A stretch of 9,384 nucleotides of DNA, taken from the NCBI GenBank assembly GCA_012512055.1, contig JAAZEW010000142.1, positions 1 through 9,384 of the forward strand, written 5' to 3'. How positions within the stretch are numbered: the first letter of the stretch is position 1; every line of letters starts with the position of its first letter. Source of the DNA: Bacillota bacterium (GTDB taxonomy: Bacteria > Bacillota_G > SHA-98 > UBA4971). Both the position numbers and the translations under genes were made by a program. The notes below the pieces were generated by a model. That model did not search any database and was not told where the DNA came from. It was given only the letters and a program-made list of their open reading frames with translations. This document shows positions 5,518 through 9,384 of the stretch, in pieces.

Positions 5518-7206
5518 CTACTCTACTGTAAATTCCCGCATGACATAACCTGGGGACTTACCTCCATAGTGCACTAGGAACTCAACTACATAGTCACCCG
5601 GTTCCAATTGGCCTGACAGCGCCACGTCAAATGCTCTAATGCATCCGGGTAACACGACATTCACTTCCTCGCCCAAGTCGAGCAAACTCACATCCTCCAG
5701 TGAGCCCGGACCAACGTATTCGATCCCAGGGATGCTTTCGGGCATGACACGCTTCTTCAATGCCATGGATGCACTGGGTTTGACGTGAACCGTCCCGGTA
5801 TTCTTAAAGACGGTTCCAAAGACTGTTCCCACAGACGGCCCCAGGTCATCAATGGTTATAGAAGCGAGCTCTCCGGCAGTCTCAAATTCCTTTCCTACCT
5901 TAAGGAATACGACGGTACCGCTTTCTCCGGACCATTCCGGACCGTCCGGAGCAGGAGACTCGCCATCTGCGGCAGGTGTCGCAGTGAAAATGACATTGGC
6001 ATACTTACCGCCCGACTCTTCCTTAGGGATCGAAAGCATCATGCGTACTACTTGGCGCGCCCTGGGCCGAATTTCGACGACATCCGGCCGTAATTCAATC
6101 CAGTCAGCGCAGCTTATCTCAGACTCTGCAACCTCTCCCAGGATAAGCTCTCCTTCATCGTCAAATGCCAGTGGGGCAACATGACCCTCAATGCGGATGG
6201 CCTGGTCAGAGCGGTTTTCAACAACCAGCGCCCGTGCTATGGTGGCACCCGGAATACCGGTCAACTCAAGTTGCTCAGGGTCAACTGAGAAAGGCGCGAT
6301 ATGCGCAAGCGTTTCCGTTTTGGCAACCTTTGCTCCCGTTTCTTCAACTGTGAACGGGATCTTGGCAGTAGCAGGCCTCAACCCCCCGTATTTCACTGAG
6401 ATGTCAGCTATGTAGTCACCGGACGTAAGACCGCCTGGTAGAACGGAACTGAGGCTAACAGCAGCCCCCGGCAGCACAATGCCTCTACCTGCACCAAGCG
6501 GGATTTCTCTAAGTCTTTTCCCGGCGCCATCGCGCAAAATCATGCTCCCACGGGAAAAGACATGGATGTCGCCTTCATTCTTGACCTCCGCTGACAGTAT
6601 TAATGCCTGTTTACCGTAGACACTGGAATATACAGGAACTTCACCGGCATACGTTACATTGAACCCTGTCACGTCAAGTCTCTTCTGAACATGCCTGGCA
6701 GGTACGGTAAGCTCTATGACAGTGACAAACCTTTGCACGAATGTGCTTGAGGCAAAAGCAGCTTCTCCCGTTCTCTGCTCCGGAATGAGCTCGAACACGA
6801 CTGCAGCGTACCTACCACCGGAGGCTCCCCGGGGCACTGTGAGAGTTCCCTTCACAGAGAAGGCCTGAGTGGGCCCTATGCTAGCCTTGTCAGATGAGAG
6901 TTTTATCCATTTAGCACACGAGTTCTCTCCTTCACCCACGGAGACGGGCTCGTAGTCTCCGTCGGGCTTCTGGATCAGTTCGGCGACATATATGAGAAAA
7001 TCCGCAGTGCCGGACTTGCTTCCGTTCATCATGGTTACCTCAAATGTCCGTACAGTGCCTGGATTCACCGTCGCTTCTATAAGCATGGGAGCAAAGCTTA
7101 GTGCCATCTGAGCGCCGGCATGACAAGCGAAAATTGAGGACAAAGCAATCACGATCATGAAGATAGCAGCTATCTTCATCACAGACTCTGTCTGGAGTCG
7201 CATCAC
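5518..7206 (-). CDS. Exported protein with two tandem DUF916-like Ig-type units
   Basis: 562 residues from GTG at 7206. The next codon is ATG at 7203, which may be the true start; GGGGAGAG (7213-7220) serves either. A signal peptide (to about residue 33, HAGAQ) leads into two homologous units of about 260 residues. Matched landmarks: SCAKWIKL (96) and SCADWIEL (365); GGRYAAVVF (130) and GGKYANVIF (399); NEGDIHV (210) and NTGTVHV (469); VLPG (244) and VLPG (518); GDYIADISVKYGG (263) and GDYVVEFLVHYGG (537); FTVE at 285 and 559. Each unit starts with a strand pattern (PG near 49 and 319, N at about 61 and 331, W-I, P-x(5)-GG-Y) like DUF916, the peptidoglycan-binding Ig-fold of Firmicutes WxL-interacting proteins. 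A second beta domain follows where those proteins have DUF3324. No C-terminal membrane segment is present, so it is probably periplasmic or secreted. It lies 59 bases upstream of the secretin. A chaperone-like or scaffold role is possible but unproven. Confidence 0.85.
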   Translation of the reverse strand: MMRLQTESVMKIAAIFMIVIALSSIFACHAGAQMALSFAPMLIEATVNPGTVRTFEVTMMNGSKSGTADFLIYVAELIQKPDGDYEPVSVGEGENSCAKWIKLSSDKASIGPTQAFSVKGTLTVPRGASGGRYAAVVFELIPEQRTGEAAFASSTFVQRFVTVIELTVPARHVQKRLDVTGFNVTYAGEVPVYSSVYGKQALILSAEVKNEGDIHVFSRGSMILRDGAGKRLREIPLGAGRGIVLPGAAVSLSSVLPGGLTSGDYIADISVKYGGLRPATAKIPFTVEETGAKVAKTETLAHIAPFSVDPEQLELTGIPGATIARALVVENRSDQAIRIEGHVAPLAFDDEGELILGEVAESEISCADWIELRPDVVEIRPRARQVVRMMLSIPKEESGGKYANVIFTATPAADGESPAPDGPEWSGESGTVVFLKVGKEFETAGELASITIDDLGPSVGTVFGTVFKNTGTVHVKPSASMALKKRVMPESIPGIEYVGPGSLEDVSLLDLGEEVNVVLPGCIRAFDVALSGQLEPGDYVVEFLVHYGGKSPGYVMREFTVE

Positions 7207-7234
7207 CGCATTCTCTCCCCTCTTCTGCTCAGGA

Positions 7235-7261
7235 GGGGGGCGGCCGACATGGCCACCCCCC
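7235..7261 (-). promoter_or_regulatory. Very GC-rich intergenic RNA hairpin
   Basis: On the minus strand GGGGGGTGGCC and GGCCGCCCCCC form an 11-bp stem (one T-G wobble) around the 5-base loop ATGTC. It lies between the small domain-B gene and the duplicated Ig-like gene. No T-run follows; the next bases are TCCTGAGC. It is therefore more likely a 3'-end stabiliser, processing barrier or attenuator than an intrinsic terminator. The rest of the 120-base gap holds only a small TCAGG/CCTGA stem just upstream and the ribosome site of the next gene. Confidence 0.7.
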
Positions 7262-7326
7262 GGATCTCAGGCTCACCCTGATACAAAACAACCACTGCGT
7301 TTTCGGACCCGGCTGAAGAGCCTGAT

Positions 7327-8055
7327 TTACTCTCCCGGTTGCGTCACCAGATCCGCCCAGAGACCGGTGGTGGGATCAACCCAGTGCTTCAGGTTCTTTA
7401 TTTTGATTGTGATCAGACCCGAATTCTCATACTCACATGACGAGTTGCAGTTCTCGACGACTATCTTGTTGAATAGCTTAGTGGTGATTCCTGCATGGAG
7501 AGTTGCTGAGTCCCCTATGAAAAGACCTTCGTTGAGGCGTGCAGCTCTAAACCAGCCCAGTTTGTCTGCTTGGGCTATACTTTCACCATAACTATAGTAC
7601 GTGTCGATGGTCTGCTTTACACCGCCTTCTCCCAGGTACTGAAGGTCGCCGAAGCCGGAGAAGAGAACGTCCACATCGTTGTTGCTCTGAATCCTGAACT
7701 CAATACAGTCTGCGGCATAGGTACCGGGCTTCAGTATACGCCAATCCCATCGAGTTCCGCCCACTGACCAATCGAGCCACTGAGCCATTGATGCGTGGTG
7801 CGTGAAACCCAATTCCCATTGTTCCCTGTTGCACGCTCCCTGCGCTCCACCGCTGCGCCAGCATCGAGCCAAAGATAGTATGTCGTCCGGGTCATGGTGC
7901 ACCCACTCACCGTTCACGAGTTCCCAATGCTCTACCTCGGTTGCGCCATCAGGAAGCGCTACGCCTGGGTCATAAGTTTTCTCCGCCATCGCCATCGCCG
8001 GCGCTAGAAGAAACGCTAGAACTACGAGACAAGCTAACAACTTTTTCATTTCCAT
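7327..8055 (-). CDS. Small secreted domain-B protein (unknown function)
   Basis: 242 residues from the ATG at 8055. AGGAGG lies only 4 bases upstream, so the ATG two codons on (8049, spacing 10) is also possible. The leader MKKLLACLVVLAFLLAP followed by AMAMA-EK is a classic cleavable signal peptide, leaving a mature chain of about 218 residues rich in W and Y. Domain B spans about 90-226: RWDWRILKPGTYAAD (102-116), a strand pair reading VDVLFSGFGDLQY (128-140), YYSYGE (153-158), LNEGLFIGDSA (174-184) and SSCEYENSGLITIKIKNLK (205-223). The same order of motifs forms the C-terminal half of the protein encoded just upstream, so they are paralogues. Mature cysteines are at 65, 75, 117, 203 and 207. 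No membrane anchor, lipobox or sortase signal is seen. Flanking mRNA hairpins suggest it is made in different, perhaps higher, amounts than its neighbours, as for a major subunit (inference). Confidence 0.9.
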   Translation of the reverse strand: MEMKKLLACLVVLAFLLAPAMAMAEKTYDPGVALPDGATEVEHWELVNGEWVHHDPDDILSLARCWRSGGAQGACNREQWELGFTHHASMAQWLDWSVGGTRWDWRILKPGTYAADCIEFRIQSNNDVDVLFSGFGDLQYLGEGGVKQTIDTYYSYGESIAQADKLGWFRAARLNEGLFIGDSATLHAGITTKLFNKIVVENCNSSCEYENSGLITIKIKNLKHWVDPTTGLWADLVTQPGE

Positions 8056-8056
8056 G

Positions 8057-8074
8057 AATCCTCCTTTTAGGATT
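8057..8074 (-). promoter_or_regulatory. Ribosome site inside a hairpin, before the domain-B gene
   Basis: On the minus strand AATCCT, the loop AAAAGG, then AGGATT form a 6-bp stem. The Shine-Dalgarno AAAAGGAGG runs through the loop into the 3' arm. The structure ends one base before the ATG at 8055. It could mask or present the ribosome site and so set translation of the small secreted protein. Confidence 0.5.
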
Positions 8075-8089
8075 TCTTTGTGGAATGAC

Positions 8090-8107
8090 GATGGGCCGTA
8101 GCCCATC
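8090..8107 (-). promoter_or_regulatory. Stable UACG-tetraloop hairpin in the A+B to B gene gap
   Basis: On the minus strand GATGGGC, TACG, GCCCATC form a perfect 7-bp stem closed by C(UACG)G, a known ultra-stable tetraloop. It lies 15 bases past the stop codon of the upstream gene and is not followed by T residues. This fits an mRNA 5'-end stabiliser or processing element for the domain-B message, or protection of the upstream 3' end. Confidence 0.65.
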
Positions 8108-8122
8108 CAGGTTTAAGGACAT

Positions 8123-9384
8123 CTACTGTCCGCCACCCGCCTTCATGTTGCCCACTATGAACGTTATCACCCCCTCATTCTCGTATTCCGCGGACGAATC
8201 TTGGCCGTCCACACTTATCTTTGACCACATTCGAACCGTGGATTGAACCTCCTGATTAAGGGTTATCGGTTCCAGCCATCCAGACGGGTCATTTAGCTCG
8301 CATGCAGAAGTCCACGCTTCATCGCTTGGGAGGTCTTCTCCGAACGCGTAGAATGCGGGAATACTGCCTGGTAATCCGTCTGTCCTCGTAAGATCGTTGA
8401 ACTCACTGAATTGCACGGATAAGTCCCCTTTGCCTGTGGCGCTAATCTCTGTAGCAATCGCAGCATATGTCCCAGGCTTTTGCACCCGCCAATCAAGGCG
8501 TGATGCAGTCACATTGACATCTGCGTATGCCTCTTGGACTGCCTTAATGTATATGGCCTCAAGAGGGACCTGGTGCCAGTAGCCACTTCCCACAGGGTTG
8601 TATTCCATATTGATAGGTTTGCAGAAGATCAAATCTTCGGAGCTGGGAGGCAGTCCTTCAGTGGTTACTTTCAACGCCAGGTAAGCGTGAGAACCCGGCA
8701 GGAACCTGTTCTTCGCGGTCTGGTGCCAATACCAGATGACCCGAACGCGTGTAATGTCCGGAGCAGGGTAATATACCTCTATTGTTAGAATGCCGTCCTG
8801 GATGTCGGGATTGTCTGGCACATACACAAGCCTCTCTATCTCCTCTGCAGCCAGATGTTCCCCGAAGAGAAGAGTGACAATCCAACCATTCCACCCTTCC
8901 GGCGCGGATCCGTCGTCAGGGTGATTTACCCAGAGCTCAACTTTCCACTCAGCCGCCTCTCCTGTTGGCACAGTAAACTTATCGTCCTCGACTCCTATGT
9001 TCTCTGAGATTCCCGTGGCTAACAGGCTAAACAGACCGGAGCCGTGAATCCTCTCAATCTGAACGGATTCCCCGAGCGGTGTGACCAAGGCGGTAAATGC
9101 GCCGCTTCCCTGGGAGTCTTTAGCAGACTCATTTTCAGTGGTTTCAGACGGTTCTGAGCCGGGGCCAAAAGTAGATGATCTCTCCGGAAAAGTCCTTTCG
9201 GGATAAGGCCATTGACGTTCAAACGAATTGCTGACTACGTCAGAAGAACCGGCATTAGGCCCAAGGCTCTTAGGGTTCTTCTGGGCAATTATCGAATGCG
9301 GAGCCGTCCTTTGCCGCTGAGTCTTCCCGCGCATTGTGTATGTAAGCAGAAAACCACTGTCGATGGTGTACGATCCTTCTTTGG
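8123..9384 (-). CDS. Exported-type protein with domains A and B, 5' end beyond the window (partial)
   Basis: 419 visible residues. An in-frame ATG at 9334 exists but has no purine-rich ribosome site, and the frame stays open through the last 50 bases to the edge (ending in residues EGSYTIDSGFLLTYT before that Met). There is also no signal peptide after 9334, so the true start is probably outside. Numbering from 9334: a polar, low-complexity linker (about 1-75) precedes domain A (about 106-264) with W130, GWNGW (147-151), LLFGEHL (155-161), VIWYWH (199-204) and Cys238. Domain B follows (about 270-400) with LDWRVQKPGTYAA (280-292), LSVQFSEFNDL (305-315), FYAFGEDL (328-335) and SSAEYENEGVITFIVGNMK (380-398). 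Domain A matches the protein encoded at 452-1300, and domain B matches the next gene in the cluster. It is the first visible gene of the leftward cluster; the gap to the next gene is 67 bases. Likely exported or surface-located; function unknown. Confidence 0.85.
   Translation of the reverse strand, partial: KEGSYTIDSGFLLTYTMRGKTQRQRTAPHSIIAQKNPKSLGPNAGSSDVVSNSFERQWPYPERTFPERSSTFGPGSEPSETTENESAKDSQGSGAFTALVTPLGESVQIERIHGSGLFSLLATGISENIGVEDDKFTVPTGEAAEWKVELWVNHPDDGSAPEGWNGWIVTLLFGEHLAAEEIERLVYVPDNPDIQDGILTIEVYYPAPDITRVRVIWYWHQTAKNRFLPGSHAYLALKVTTEGLPPSSEDLIFCKPINMEYNPVGSGYWHQVPLEAIYIKAVQEAYADVNVTASRLDWRVQKPGTYAAIATEISATGKGDLSVQFSEFNDLTRTDGLPGSIPAFYAFGEDLPSDEAWTSACELNDPSGWLEPITLNQEVQSTVRMWSKISVDGQDSSAEYENEGVITFIVGNMKAGGGQ

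Noticed and set aside
7327..8055. Domain B as a TasA/camelysin-type biofilm fibre subunit
   Set aside because: There is a faint likeness (KPG followed by alternating strands), but the characteristic TasA order of motifs is not visible and no SipW-type peptidase is in the window.

Overview
The window looks like chromosome from a diderm (two-membraned) bacterium of middling GC. Strong AGGAGG-type Shine-Dalgarno sites, GTG starts, a PspF/RocR-style sigma-54 activator and a GEMM-I riboswitch would suit a diderm Firmicutes-type lineage. A secretin and an outer-membrane beta-barrel show that an outer membrane exists. The lineage is inference; no marker gene here settles it.

Layout, left to right. 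Two tRNA genes, Val(UAC) then Asp(GUC), are read leftward from one near-consensus promoter. Next, also leftward and with its own promoter, comes a membrane-anchored exported protein (452-1300) carrying a beta-rich 'domain A'. About 960 bases without a convincing gene follow (1301-2258). They hold a clear rightward cyclic-di-GMP-I (GEMM-I) riboswitch at about 1594-1698, a candidate terminator at 1810-1880, and little else I can read. Rightward from 2259 lies a sigma-54 enhancer-binding activator with only the AAA+ and Fis-type HTH domains and no sensor domain. Its stop codon shares a CTAG with the stop of the convergent gene to its right.

From the right edge back to 3287 runs a leftward five-gene cluster, probably an operon. 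In transcription order it encodes: (1) an exported-type protein, cut by the window edge, with domains A and B; (2) a small secreted domain-B protein; (3) a 562-residue exported protein made of two copies of a DUF916-like Ig-type unit; (4) a short secretin with N0, N1 and secretin core; (5) a PorV/UPF0164-like outer-membrane barrel. The small domain-B gene is preceded by two hairpins, one of which includes its ribosome site, and followed by a very GC-rich hairpin. This suggests separate control of its mRNA level.

Reading of the whole (inference): an outer-membrane secretin and barrel, a duplicated Ig-like periplasmic or surface protein, and a modular set of A, B and A+B exported proteins look like an undescribed surface-structure or export locus. 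It may be tied to c-di-GMP through a riboswitch-led, sensorless sigma-54 activator. No substrate, ATPase or pilin is visible in the window, so the function remains open.
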